Below are positions 9,003-17,736 of a DNA stretch of 64,000 nucleotides, one piece after another. How positions within the stretch are numbered: position 1 is the stretch's first letter; each line of letters begins with the position of its first letter. A program made the translations under genes and the position numbers. Location of the stretch: positions 62,001 to 126,000 of the forward strand of contig NZ_JACJOG010000027.1 of assembly GCF_014695375.1 (NCBI RefSeq). The letters are read 5' to 3'. Under the pieces are notes generated by a model, which was given only the letters and a program-made list of their open reading frames with translations, was not told the origin of the DNA and searched no databases. The DNA comes from Coleofasciculus sp. FACHB-T130. Lineage in GTDB: Bacteria > Cyanobacteriota > Cyanobacteriia > Cyanobacteriales > FACHB-T130.

Positions 9003-10394
9003 ATGACAGAACCGCAGCGTCCGCCCATGTCACCACCGCCTCCACCCCGCGTTCCCCCACCACCCCCGCCAGGAATGCGACCTCCGGCTAGGGATACAGC
9101 TGCCACCGTTTCCACTCAGCAGCAGCCCATGCAAACGATGCAGATGACTGCGCCGCCCTCTCCCCATGCAGCGGCAAGTGCAGGGGCAGCTTCTGTATCT
9201 CCTCCACCGAAAGCGGCTCCTCCAGCAGCGGGGACAGGAGTTCGATCCCCTGCTACAGCTGCTTCGGCAGCATCAGCAACAGCAGCAACGGTGGTGGCTC
9301 GAACGGCTGTAAGGGGACCAGGTCCTAGTCCCGGACAGCCCACCTTAAAGGAAATCGTCGTTAAAGCTCATGAAAACGGAATTTCCGACATTCATGCAGG
9401 TGTCGGTGAAATTCCTCGCTACCGCAAACGGGGCGACATGGAGATGACCGATTATCCGCAGACGGATGAAGCGACATTCATGAGCTGGTTGCGAGAGGTG
9501 ATGACTGACGCTCAGATTCGAGAATTTGAAGAGCGCTTAGACTTTGACGGCGTTACCCAGTATGAATTCTCTCGCGCCCGGATTAACGTGTTTGGTTCGA
9601 TGCGCGGTCCAGCGATGGTGATGCGATTGATTCCAAACAATATTCTGACTTTGGAGCAACTGCGGTTGCCAGAGGTGTTTAAGGATATTTCCCATTACCA
9701 TAAGGGATTGATTTTGGTCACAGGTCCAACGGGTTCGGGTAAATCCACCACGATGGCTGCCATGATTGACTACATCAATAAGGAGATGGCAAAGCACATC
9801 ATCACGATTGAAGACCCGATTGAGTTTGTTCATACGAGTCGCAAGTCGCTGATTAAGCACCGGGAAGTAGGGTTGAACACGTTGAAGTTCGACAATGCGC
9901 TGAAAGCTGCGTTGCGGGAAGATCCCGATCTGATTCTGGTCGGGGAAATGCGAGATAAAGAAACGGTTAACACTGCTCTCAAAGCGGCGCAAACGGGTCA
10001 CTTAGTGATGGGGACGCTGCACACCAATAGCGCTGTGAAAACGATTGAGCGGATTCTCAATCTCTACTCAGCAGAAGAGCAGCATTCGATGAAGATAGCG
10101 ATCGCTGAATCTCTGGTGGCGATCATTTCTCAAGGATTGTGCAAAACGACCGATGGCAAACGTGCGGCTTTCCACGACATCCTGATTAATACCGAAGCAA
10201 TCAAGGACTACATTAAGGAGGGTAAATACGAAGATATTACCGGAATCATGCTAGGCTCCAGCTTTGACGGCATGATGACAATGAACAAAGCTCTCCTCGA
10301 CCTCTACCATGAGGGTCGAATCACCGAAGAGACTGCTCTGGAAATGTCGCCCACTCCAAACGAGATGGCTCAGTTCCTCCGAGGTCGGGTGTAA
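9003..10394 (+). CDS. pilT: Type IV pilus retraction ATPase PilT
   Basis: Hexameric cytoplasmic ATPase that depolymerises type IV pili and drives twitching and phototactic movement. Domains: a Pro/Ala-rich N-terminal extension (about 1-110), the PilT N-domain beginning LKEIVVKAHENGISDIH, and the ATPase core with Walker A GPTGSGKS at 241-248, an Asp box around ITIEDPIEF, Walker B LILVGEMRD near 311-319, and the His box GHLVMGTLHTNSA. At 463 residues it is longer than typical PilT (about 345-370) because of the extension, which contains runs of up to five prolines. The C-terminal region ends in the usual LLDLYHEGRIT-type helix. A KaiB-like gene follows on the same strand. Confidence 0.95.
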   Translation: MTEPQRPPMSPPPPPRVPPPPPPGMRPPARDTAATVSTQQQPMQTMQMTAPPSPHAAASAGAASVSPPPKAAPPAAGTGVRSPATAASAASATAATVVARTAVRGPGPSPGQPTLKEIVVKAHENGISDIHAGVGEIPRYRKRGDMEMTDYPQTDEATFMSWLREVMTDAQIREFEERLDFDGVTQYEFSRARINVFGSMRGPAMVMRLIPNNILTLEQLRLPEVFKDISHYHKGLILVTGPTGSGKSTTMAAMIDYINKEMAKHIITIEDPIEFVHTSRKSLIKHREVGLNTLKFDNALKAALREDPDLILVGEMRDKETVNTALKAAQTGHLVMGTLHTNSAVKTIERILNLYSAEEQHSMKIAIAESLVAIISQGLCKTTDGKRAAFHDILINTEAIKDYIKEGKYEDITGIMLGSSFDGMMTMNKALLDLYHEGRITEETALEMSPTPNEMAQFLRGRV

Positions 10395-10420
10395 CAATTA
10401 AAAATGTAAAATTAAAAATT

Positions 10421-10453
10421 AAAAATGGAAGAAGGGTTTCTTCTTTCATTTTT
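10421..10453 (+). terminator. Probable terminator after pilT
   Basis: Hairpin GAAGAA (10428-10433), loop GGGT, TTCTTC (10438-10443), flanked by AAAAATG and CATTTTT that extend the stem with a small bulge, ending in a T-rich run. It follows an AAAATTAAAAATT-type repeat. Its position argues against translation of the next gene starting at ATG 10425. Confidence 0.45.
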
Positions 10454-10472
10454 ATTATTTTGGCGCTTTTTC

Positions 10473-11207
10473 TTGACTCAAGATCCACTCTCTCTTCCCC
10501 AGCTCTTTAAAGGTATTGCCCTGTTTACGCCAGGGGGAGACTTAATTTATTGCATCGATCCCAATAAGCAGAGCCACTGGCACCTACATCTGTGTGCTGG
10601 ACTTCAAGAAATGCTGGGATTACCCGAACCTCCCCATTTTTTGGTGCCAGCTTATACCGCGACGATCGATCGGTGGCTCGATCCTTACACCCAGCAGTTA
10701 CGAATTGCCGCTGAGGTTTATTTGCCGGTACGACGGCATCAGGCATTGCTGAATGGGATTTTCCAGAATAGCAACTTGCAAAATTGGCAAGTTGCTCCTT
10801 GGCCTTCAGAATTAGGCGATCCTATCGTATTAGAAACTTATCGTCACCAATTTCCCCAACTTTGGGAAAATCACGATTTGATTGTGCGCTTGGAACGCAC
10901 GGGTTTCCAGCCTTCATTCCGCCCAGTTTCGACGCCTGGGTACGTCCTGCGCCTGTTTGTTTCCGGTCATAATGGCTCTACCGAACACACTCTCCAAAGC
11001 CTGCATCAGTTGTTAGAGCAATCTCTGGGTCATCCTTACACTTTGAAAGTGATTGACATTTTCAAACATCCAGAACAGGCGGAGTCAAATCATATCTCTG
11101 CTACACCCACCCTTGTTAGAGTTTGGCCTGAACCTGTGCGACGGATTGTGGGAGATTTAGACAATATTGAGAGAGTCTTGCAGGTACTTGGGGCTGTAGA
11201 TTACTGA
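10473..11207 (+). CDS. Protein with C-terminal KaiB-like thioredoxin-fold domain
   Basis: About 244 residues from TTG 10473; an ATG at 10425 lies inside the hairpin/repeat and would add a hydrophobic 16-residue tail, so I prefer TTG with moderate certainty. The last 90 residues resemble KaiB and the SasA sensor domain: YVLRLFVSGHNGSTEHTLQSL, YTLKVIDIFKHPEQAE, ISATPTLVRVWPEPVRRIVGDL and a final helix. The N-terminal 150 residues (ALFTPGGDLIYCIDPN near the start) are a separate part I cannot name. KaiB itself is about 100 residues, so this is not the core clock protein, and kaiA and kaiC are not nearby. A role in clock output or in regulating the neighbouring pilus ATPase is only an inference from position. 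Confidence 0.7.
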   Translation: MTQDPLSLPQLFKGIALFTPGGDLIYCIDPNKQSHWHLHLCAGLQEMLGLPEPPHFLVPAYTATIDRWLDPYTQQLRIAAEVYLPVRRHQALLNGIFQNSNLQNWQVAPWPSELGDPIVLETYRHQFPQLWENHDLIVRLERTGFQPSFRPVSTPGYVLRLFVSGHNGSTEHTLQSLHQLLEQSLGHPYTLKVIDIFKHPEQAESNHISATPTLVRVWPEPVRRIVGDLDNIERVLQVLGAVDY

Positions 11208-11350
11208 GTAGAGGCACACGAGTGCCGTGTAATACTATTTCACCTGAAGGTCGCTACAAATATATTGCTGGAAGTGGCTGCTGACAAAATGCGATCGCTA
11301 TAAGTCTTCTACAATCCAAAATCTAAACTCTCCATGTCTCGCCTCTTATT

Positions 11351-12877
11351 TTAATCAGCGGTAGGAATACAGACGTCTGGCGCACACAACCCAGCAAATT
11401 TCAAGGTTATCACTTCCATTGTGGCGACATCGACACGACGGATAGCATGGTTATTAGTATCGGCAATGTATAAATGAGAGCCAATCGCACTCACTCCTGA
11501 TGGCTCAAAAAATTGACTGCTGGTGCCTTGTCCATCTTTGTTTCCTGCCGTCCCATCCCCCAAAACTGTGTTACAAATCCCGGTCTTCGGGTCAACTCGC
11601 TTAATTTTGTGGTTGTAGCTATCAGCGACCCAGAGGTAATTCTGAGCGTATTCAACGCCTAAACAATGCTGGAGTCGAACCTCAAAGCCTTTACCATCAA
11701 TATCCCCAAACCCAAATAGCTCACCACTGCCACAAATTGTTCGCACCTGAACCTTTTCACCCAATCCAATGCCACGGATTGAGCTAATTTCGCTGTCGGC
11801 AACGTATAACTCTTGTCCGTCGGTGGTAATGCCGCTGGGTTGAGAAAAGGCAGATTCGTCTAAATTTCCATCAACGCATGATTCTGCTCCAATCCCTGCG
11901 TAGGTACCAATGATGCCGTTTTCCATCTGCATTTCCCAGATTTGGTGGACTCCTGCCATCGCAATAAACAAGCGATTTCCTACTTTTTCTAAATCCCAAG
12001 GAGAATTGAGCGGAGTTTCTCGTGCCGTACCCGTGTAGGAGCGAAGGTGATGGCTTTGTTCGCCAGTACCGGCAATTGTTTCAACCTTTTGATTCTTTAG
12101 ATCGATCTGTCGCAGGGTATGATTTTCGGTATCGGCAACATAGAGAATGTCATTTTCTGCGTCGAGTGCCATACCTTGGGGAGCGAAAAATTGGGCATCT
12201 GTAAAGGAACCATCGGTTAAGCCTTGTTTGCCAGTGCCAACAATCTGTAACACTTGACCGGCAAGGGTAGCGATCGCAATCCGGTGATGTCCGGAGTCGG
12301 CGATGAACAGGCGATCGCGTGTTTCATCCGCTAACACTTTACCGGGAAAAGCCAGGGGTGTTACCAACGGTTGCCGCTGTTTTTCTAAAGTAAGGCTGAG
12401 TTCTTGAAAATTAATCGTTCCTCTCTCTTTGTGTTGTTGAATCAGCGGCAAAATCAGCTTCTCTACGACATCCTGATTTCCTTCCCCAGATACATAGCCG
12501 ATGACGTAACCTTGGGGGTCAATCATCGTCAAAGTGGGCCATGCACGGACAGCATACTGACTCCAAATAGCAAAATTGCTATCGACGACGACTGGATGCT
12601 CAATGTCGTAGCGCAGAACTGCCTGACGAATGTTTTCAACTTCTTTTTCGTTGTCAAATTTGCCGGAGTGGACGCCAATTACCGTGAGGCTGTCTTTGTA
12701 TTTCTGCTCCAGGTACTTCAACTTTGGCAGGACGTGCAGACAGTTGATGCAGCAATACGTCCAAAAGTCAAGAATTACCACTCTCCCTTTTAATTCACGT
12801 AAGGAAAGGGGACGATCTGTATTGAACCAGGTTTGGTTTTGGGGAAATTCTGGCGCTCTAACACGGGGCGTCATCAT
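11351..12877 (-). CDS. Thioredoxin-like and NHL-repeat protein (NHLRC2-like)
   Basis: 508 residues in two parts. Residues about 10-150 are a TlpA/AhpC-like thioredoxin fold with motif WTYCCINCLHVLP, a CxxC redox pair (CINC) as in NHLRC2, and cis-proline region AWPTLTMIDPQG. Residues about 170-500 form an NHL beta-propeller with repeated blocks such as LFIADSGHHRI, LYVADTENHTLRQID, LWVADSYNHKIKRVD and LYIADTNNHAIRRVD. No signal peptide is visible. The substrate is unknown. The start is one of two adjacent ATGs at 12877/12874 behind AAGGAG; the second is better spaced. Confidence 0.9.
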   Translation of the reverse strand: MMTPRVRAPEFPQNQTWFNTDRPLSLRELKGRVVILDFWTYCCINCLHVLPKLKYLEQKYKDSLTVIGVHSGKFDNEKEVENIRQAVLRYDIEHPVVVDSNFAIWSQYAVRAWPTLTMIDPQGYVIGYVSGEGNQDVVEKLILPLIQQHKERGTINFQELSLTLEKQRQPLVTPLAFPGKVLADETRDRLFIADSGHHRIAIATLAGQVLQIVGTGKQGLTDGSFTDAQFFAPQGMALDAENDILYVADTENHTLRQIDLKNQKVETIAGTGEQSHHLRSYTGTARETPLNSPWDLEKVGNRLFIAMAGVHQIWEMQMENGIIGTYAGIGAESCVDGNLDESAFSQPSGITTDGQELYVADSEISSIRGIGLGEKVQVRTICGSGELFGFGDIDGKGFEVRLQHCLGVEYAQNYLWVADSYNHKIKRVDPKTGICNTVLGDGTAGNKDGQGTSSQFFEPSGVSAIGSHLYIADTNNHAIRRVDVATMEVITLKFAGLCAPDVCIPTAD

Positions 12878-13052
12878 GTCTCCTTTTTCACTAACCGCGA
12901 TGGGAACAGAGCGCTCCTCAAGAAGGATGTTGTAAAGCCGATACTGTTCGGTTAAAGATGAATCGGTGGGAATTTTAGATATTTAGAGACGCATTCGCGA
13001 AGCAGCACGGTAAGCCTGGGGCTTTCAGAGAATCAATATCCATCTATGCTCC

Positions 13053-13081
13053 TAGGGGCAAGGACAAAGCCCGTGCCCCTA
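13053..13081. repeat. Dispersed hairpin TAGGGGCA...TGCCCCTA
   Basis: 8-bp stem TAGGGGCA (13053-13060) and TGCCCCTA (13074-13081). A related AGGGGC...GCCCCT hairpin lies at 46553-46577. It sits 42 bases beyond the stop of the minus-strand lipoprotein gene and has no T-tract, so it looks more like a dispersed repeat than a terminator. Confidence 0.45.
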
Positions 13082-13122
13082 CATCTGTTGTTGAGACCGA
13101 TTTATGGATTCCTGAGCAATCT

Positions 13123-14934
13123 CTAAGGCGTTGCAGCTTCCCCTAGCTGAGCATCCTCTGGATTTTCCGCTGTTGGGACTTCTAGTTCCGGTGTTGCCGG
13201 TTTTGATTTTTGGAAGAAACGGCTGGGGATATCTGGCTCAGATGGAGCTTGGATAATCCGCAACGGTGGAGCCGCAGCAGGTTTAGGAATCAATACGTCC
13301 TTGATATCGGCTTTTGGTTTTGCTTGAGCGAAGGTTGGGGATGATTGAGCTGATTGGGTTGTCTCTTCAGTCTTCTGCTGTACAGAATCTGTTGGCTGAG
13401 GCGAGGACGGTGGTTGTAGCAAATCTGGTTGAGCAGGTACTACCTGAAGCGGCTCTTCTGGCGCTGGCGATGGGACTATTTCCGGTAAGGCTGGCGGTAA
13501 ATTGCGCGTAGGAGTATCAACACCTGCATCTGGACGCCGGAAGCGATTGAAGAATCCGCCTTTGGGTTTCTCTACCTGCTTTGGCGCTGGGGACGCTGGG
13601 GGCGTAGATGGAACCGTTTCTACTTCAGGACTTGCTTCTGGACTTGGCGTTATCTCTGGTAAAGTCCCTGGTTGAGGAATCTTTTCTGGGGGTATGGCTA
13701 AGGAAGAAGGCTCCTCAATTGCCTCAGGCACTGGCAGTGCAGGTGGTGGGCTAACTGGAGCCTCTGAACGCCGAAAACGATTAAAGAATCCGCCTTGGGG
13801 TTTTTCTAACTGTTTTGTCGCTGGGGGTGCCTCGGCTGGCTTGGCTGGCTCAACTTCAGAGGACGTCGGTTCTTCTTTACTCAGCTGCGGCGCTGGTGTT
13901 TCTTCAACGGCAGGAGGCGCTAACGGTTCCGGTGTCGGCGTCGGCGTCGGCGTGACAGATGGCTCAGGGGTTGCTGTCGGCACTGGCGTCTTACCACTGT
14001 AGTTGGGGTTTACAATCCCGCGAGCAGCAGTCGCCGAGAGTTCCCCGCGTACCAATTTGGCAAGGGAATCTTTGCCTTTCGGTTCGTAGGTAATCAGCCG
14101 CACGGTGTTGTTGAAGACGTTTGTGACTGGATTTCCCTGTTCATCTAAAAATTCCAGTTGTACCCAGTTCTTCCCTGAGTTAAAGCCTTTGAGATAAAGG
14201 GGTTGCCATCTGTCCATGACAAAGCTTTGACCGTTTACGGTAACGCGAACTCGCCAGTCGGCAATTTCGTCGTCGGGATTGGACTGGGCGACCAAGTGCA
14301 GGGGGGCGTTAGTCAGGTAGAAGTCAAGCATGATTGGCTCGGCTCCATAACTGCCCGTGGGGCGGCTATAGGTCAACAGAGGCTGCCCTGGACCGGGGTT
14401 GTTGTCCGTTGTCTTGGTGAAAAGGTGAAAGGTTGTTTGGGCGTAAGCACCTTCGTTTTTGAAGCTCTCATGCCAGGGGCGGGAGGCAAAAACTCGCAGG
14501 GTGTGAGTTCCGGGAGCTAAATCTTCAAAGACTAGAGGCTGTTCTAAGTCATAAACGGCTTTGTAAGGCTGGTTGTCCAGGATGACATGTAAATGGGGGC
14601 CAAGACCGAGTTGGGGGTCTTTGAAGATGGGTAGATCCCGAACTTGGAGCCGCACTGCCACTGTTGTGTCTTGAAGAACTTCATCAGCTTGGGGACTGAG
14701 GATGGTGACTTGAGGCTGATAACTCTCCAACGCTGGGCGCAGCTGTTGAATGACCTCGGGGGGAGATACCTCTGAGATTTGCCCAGAGCTTAGAGAAGAT
14801 GAGGGTTTGGAGGTACCTGATGGGGTCGTCAGGGCGCGATCGCCACAACTGACTAAACTTCCTACCAAAACAGTTGCCATCAGTAACGAAACTATCGTTC
14901 TTAGAGGGTTCCACCGGCGATTCATGCCCAACAC
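13123..14934 (-). CDS. Proline-rich lipoprotein, unknown function
   Basis: 603 residues. The N-terminus has Arg residues, a hydrophobic core and lipobox LVSC, so it is probably a lipoprotein. Residues about 60-290 are a folded region with a beta-sandwich look (ATVAVRLQVRDLP-like strands, GTHTLRVFASRPWH). From about 310 to the end it is a low-complexity Pro/Glu/Ser linker in which GGFFNRFRR occurs twice, each preceded by EKP and a Gln or Lys. I do not recognise a catalytic motif. Start choice is open: GTG 14934 has AAGGAG 9 bases upstream, while ATG 14925 (MNRRWN) gives a more typical signal peptide. It is divergent from psaA across a 460-base gap. Confidence 0.75.
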   Translation of the reverse strand: MLGMNRRWNPLRTIVSLLMATVLVGSLVSCGDRALTTPSGTSKPSSSLSSGQISEVSPPEVIQQLRPALESYQPQVTILSPQADEVLQDTTVAVRLQVRDLPIFKDPQLGLGPHLHVILDNQPYKAVYDLEQPLVFEDLAPGTHTLRVFASRPWHESFKNEGAYAQTTFHLFTKTTDNNPGPGQPLLTYSRPTGSYGAEPIMLDFYLTNAPLHLVAQSNPDDEIADWRVRVTVNGQSFVMDRWQPLYLKGFNSGKNWVQLEFLDEQGNPVTNVFNNTVRLITYEPKGKDSLAKLVRGELSATAARGIVNPNYSGKTPVPTATPEPSVTPTPTPTPEPLAPPAVEETPAPQLSKEEPTSSEVEPAKPAEAPPATKQLEKPQGGFFNRFRRSEAPVSPPPALPVPEAIEEPSSLAIPPEKIPQPGTLPEITPSPEASPEVETVPSTPPASPAPKQVEKPKGGFFNRFRRPDAGVDTPTRNLPPALPEIVPSPAPEEPLQVVPAQPDLLQPPSSPQPTDSVQQKTEETTQSAQSSPTFAQAKPKADIKDVLIPKPAAAPPLRIIQAPSEPDIPSRFFQKSKPATPELEVPTAENPEDAQLGEAATP

Positions 14935-15396
14935 GCACTCCTACTCCTTCCACGACCAACATCAAAAATCAAGACCTGTCCATAGGGAACTATAGCCCAA
15001 AAGCATCAACTACACCCTCGCAATGCCGTGAATTTCAGGCTCTGACAACCCAGAAGACACGGATTTTAAATGAGCTAATCGTTGCGTTTTGTTAACTAAA
15101 TTTAATCCCTCTTGACTTTTTAACACTAAATATGGAGGTGCAAGCTAAGTTGCATCAATACTTGACCAAATTTGAATTATTGTTAAGTGGCTCGAAATAC
15201 CCAGTAAACCTAGTCCTATCATCTACAAAGATAGAGGGTGTGGTTTTACAACCCTTCCCTCTCAGCGAACCCTTTAAAACGGGTATTCCATAAATTGGGG
15301 AAAGTAGTTCTTCAAAGAGCCTGCTTTCCTACCCATTAAAATCTAATTTTCTAATGGGACAGAACTCGTTCCTTGTCTAGAGAGAGGAGAGTCCTC
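14935..15396 (+). promoter_or_regulatory. Divergent control region and psaA leader
   Basis: No gene. It holds the promoter(s) of psaA and probably of the divergent lipoprotein gene. Visible: TTGACT at 15112 and TTGACC at 15162, neither with a convincing -10 at standard spacing; TTTTACAA at 15244-15251, resembling one half of the HLR1 (RpaB) site; and a stem AGAGGG (15233-15238)/CCCTCT (15257-15262) that could form in the leader. GAGAGGAGAG just before ATG 15397 is the ribosome binding site. Confidence 0.5.
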
Positions 15397-17655
15397 ATGA
15401 CAATCAGTCCTCCGGAGCGAGAGGAGAAAAAAGTAAGGGTTGTTGTCGATAAAGATCCAGTGCCGACTTCCTTTGAGAAGTGGTCGCAGCCGGGTCATTT
15501 TGACCGCACCCTTGCTAGAGGTCCAAAAACCACCACGTGGATTTGGAACCTTCACGCCCTCTCGCATGATTTCGATAGTCATACCAGTGACTTAGAAGAC
15601 GTATCTCGGAAAATTTTTGCCGCGCACTTTGGTCACTTAGCCGTGATCTTCATCTGGCTAAGCGGTATGTATTTTCATGGCGCTAAGTTTTCAAACTACG
15701 AAGCTTGGCTAGCTAATCCTTTAGGCGTCAAGCCTAGCGCTCAAGTCGTTTGGCCTATCGTTGGTCAAGATATTTTGAATGCCGATGTGGGCGGTGGCTT
15801 CCACGGGATTCAAATCACCTCTGGCTTGTTCCAGGTTTGGCGGGCAGCTGGCTTCACAAACACATTCCAGCTGTACTGCACTGCCATCGGTGGCTTGGTA
15901 GCAGCAGCTCTGATGCTGTTTGCTGGCTGGTTCCACTATCACAAGCGGGCTCCCAAACTGGAATGGTTCCAGAATGTAGAGTCAATGCTAAACCACCACC
16001 TAGCTGGGTTGCTGGGTCTGGGGTGCTTGTCTTGGGCCGCTCACCAAATTCACGTGGCGCTGCCCACCAACAAGCTCCTGGATGCAGGAGTTGCCATCAA
16101 AGATATTCCGCTGCCTCATGAGTTCATCTTGAACCGTGACTTGATGGCCCAACTGTATCCCAGCTTTAACCAAGGGTTGACGCCATTCTGGACTTTGAAC
16201 TGGGGCCAGTATGCTGACTTCCTGACGTTCAAAGGCGGTTTAAATCCCCAGACAGGTGGATTGTGGCTGTCAGATACGGCACACCATCACCTAGCCTTGG
16301 CAGTACTCTTCCTGATCGCCGGTCATATGTATCGGACGAACTGGGGGATTGGTCACAGCATTAAGGAAATTCTAGAGAACCACAAAGGTCCCTTCACAGG
16401 CGACGGTCATAAGGGTCTCTATGAAAACATGACCACATCCTGGCACGCGCAGTTGGGAACCAACCTTGCCATGCTGGGTTCTGTGACCATCATCGTGGCT
16501 CACCATATGTACGCGATGCCTCCGTATCCGTACCTTGCCACTGACTACGCTACTCAGTTGTCCATATTCACCCACCACATGTGGATTGGGGCATTCTTGA
16601 TCGTTGGCGGAGCGGCTCACGCTACCATCTTTATGGTGCGGGATTACGATCCGGTAGTGAACCAGAACAACGTGCTGGATCGGGTGATTCGTCACCGGGA
16701 TGCAATTATTTCCCACCTCAACTGGGTTTGTATCTTCCTAGGCTTCCACAGCTTTGGCTTGTACATCCACAACGACACGATGAGTGCTTTGGGTCGCCCC
16801 CAAGATATGTTCTCGGATACGGCGATTCAGTTGCAGCCGGTGTTTGCTCAGTGGGTGCAAAACCTGCACACTCTGGCTCCTGGTGGCACAGCTCCTAACC
16901 AGCTAGAACCAGTAAGTTATGCCTTCGGCGGCGGTATCGTTGCTGTAGGCGGTAAGGTGGCGATGATGCCAATCGCGCTGGGTACGGCGGACTTCATGAT
17001 CCACCATATTCACGCTTTCCAAATTCACGTCACTGTTCTAATTCTGCTGAAAGGCTTCTTGTTTGCCCGTAGCTCTCGTCTGATTCCAGACAAGATGAAT
17101 TTGGGCTTCCGCTTCCCTTGCGACGGTCCCGGTCGTGGTGGTACCTGCCAGGTTTCTGGTTGGGACCATGTATTCCTGGGTCTGTTCTGGATGTTCAACA
17201 CCATTGCGATCGCGGTTTACCACTTCAGCTGGAAAATGCAATCCGATGTGTGGGGCACAGTCAATGCTGATGGAACGGTGGATCATATCACCGCAGGCAA
17301 CTTTGCGATGAGTGCCATCACTATCAATGGCTGGTTGCGTGATTTTCAATGGGCACAAGCTGCTCAAGTAATTCAGTCTTACGGTACAGCCCTCTCAGCC
17401 TACGGTCTGCTGTTCCTGGGCGCTCACTTTGTGTGGGCATTCAGCCTGATGTTCCTATTCAGCGGTCGTGGCTACTGGCAGGAGTTGATTGAGTCGATTG
17501 TTTGGGCTCACAATAAGTTGAAGGTTGCCCCTTCTATTCAGCCTCGCGCTCTGAGCATCATTCAGGGTCGGGCCGTTGGGGTAGCTCACTTCCTCCTGGG
17601 CGCGATCGTCACGATATGGGCGTTCTTCGAGGCGCGAATCCTTTCAATAGGATGA
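15397..17655 (+). CDS. psaA: Photosystem I P700 apoprotein A1
   Basis: Reaction-centre subunit that, with PsaB, binds P700, A0, A1 and the FX iron-sulphur cluster in the thylakoid membrane. The start is ATG 15397 ([12 protein letters not shown]), the conserved PsaA N-terminus, behind GAGAGGAGAG; an upstream TTG at 15373 is not the start. The resulting 752 residues match the family. The FX-binding loop [15 protein letters not shown] is intact with both cysteines, and many conserved His residues in membrane helices (for example [27 protein letters not shown]) are present. psaB follows after 81 bases, the standard psaAB operon. Confidence 0.99.
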   Translation: MTISPPEREEKKVRVVVDKDPVPTSFEKWSQPGHFDRTLARGPKTTTWIWNLHALSHDFDSHTSDLEDVSRKIFAAHFGHLAVIFIWLSGMYFHGAKFSNYEAWLANPLGVKPSAQVVWPIVGQDILNADVGGGFHGIQITSGLFQVWRAAGFTNTFQLYCTAIGGLVAAALMLFAGWFHYHKRAPKLEWFQNVESMLNHHLAGLLGLGCLSWAAHQIHVALPTNKLLDAGVAIKDIPLPHEFILNRDLMAQLYPSFNQGLTPFWTLNWGQYADFLTFKGGLNPQTGGLWLSDTAHHHLALAVLFLIAGHMYRTNWGIGHSIKEILENHKGPFTGDGHKGLYENMTTSWHAQLGTNLAMLGSVTIIVAHHMYAMPPYPYLATDYATQLSIFTHHMWIGAFLIVGGAAHATIFMVRDYDPVVNQNNVLDRVIRHRDAIISHLNWVCIFLGFHSFGLYIHNDTMSALGRPQDMFSDTAIQLQPVFAQWVQNLHTLAPGGTAPNQLEPVSYAFGGGIVAVGGKVAMMPIALGTADFMIHHIHAFQIHVTVLILLKGFLFARSSRLIPDKMNLGFRFPCDGPGRGGTCQVSGWDHVFLGLFWMFNTIAIAVYHFSWKMQSDVWGTVNADGTVDHITAGNFAMSAITINGWLRDFQWAQAAQVIQSYGTALSAYGLLFLGAHFVWAFSLMFLFSGRGYWQELIESIVWAHNKLKVAPSIQPRALSIIQGRAVGVAHFLLGAIVTIWAFFEARILSIG

Positions 17656-17660
17656 TTTAA

Positions 17661-17722
17661 GCCTGAGTAACGAGTGCTGAGTAAAGAGTATGATGCTCTG
17701 AGTCCTCAGCACTCAGCACTGA
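17661..17722 (+). repeat. Inverted repeat between psaA and psaB
   Basis: AGTGCTGAGT (17673-17682) pairs perfectly with ACTCAGCACT (17711-17720) across 28 bases, so the psaAB transcript can form a hairpin just before the psaB ribosome binding site (GAGGAG at 17728). The right half, GTCCTCAGCACTCAG, recurs at about 1090-1106 inside the first gene of the window, marking it as a dispersed repeat. Confidence 0.6.
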
Positions 17723-17736
17723 TAATTGAGGAGACT

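Noticed and set aside
8815-9006. 63-codon plus-strand frame just before pilT
   Set aside because: Weak start, overlaps the pilT start and shows no family features; more likely part of the pilT leader.
15112-15190. psaA promoter boxes TTGACT and TTGACC
   Set aside because: No -10 with acceptable sequence at 16-18 bases; start sites need mapping, so not called as a promoter.
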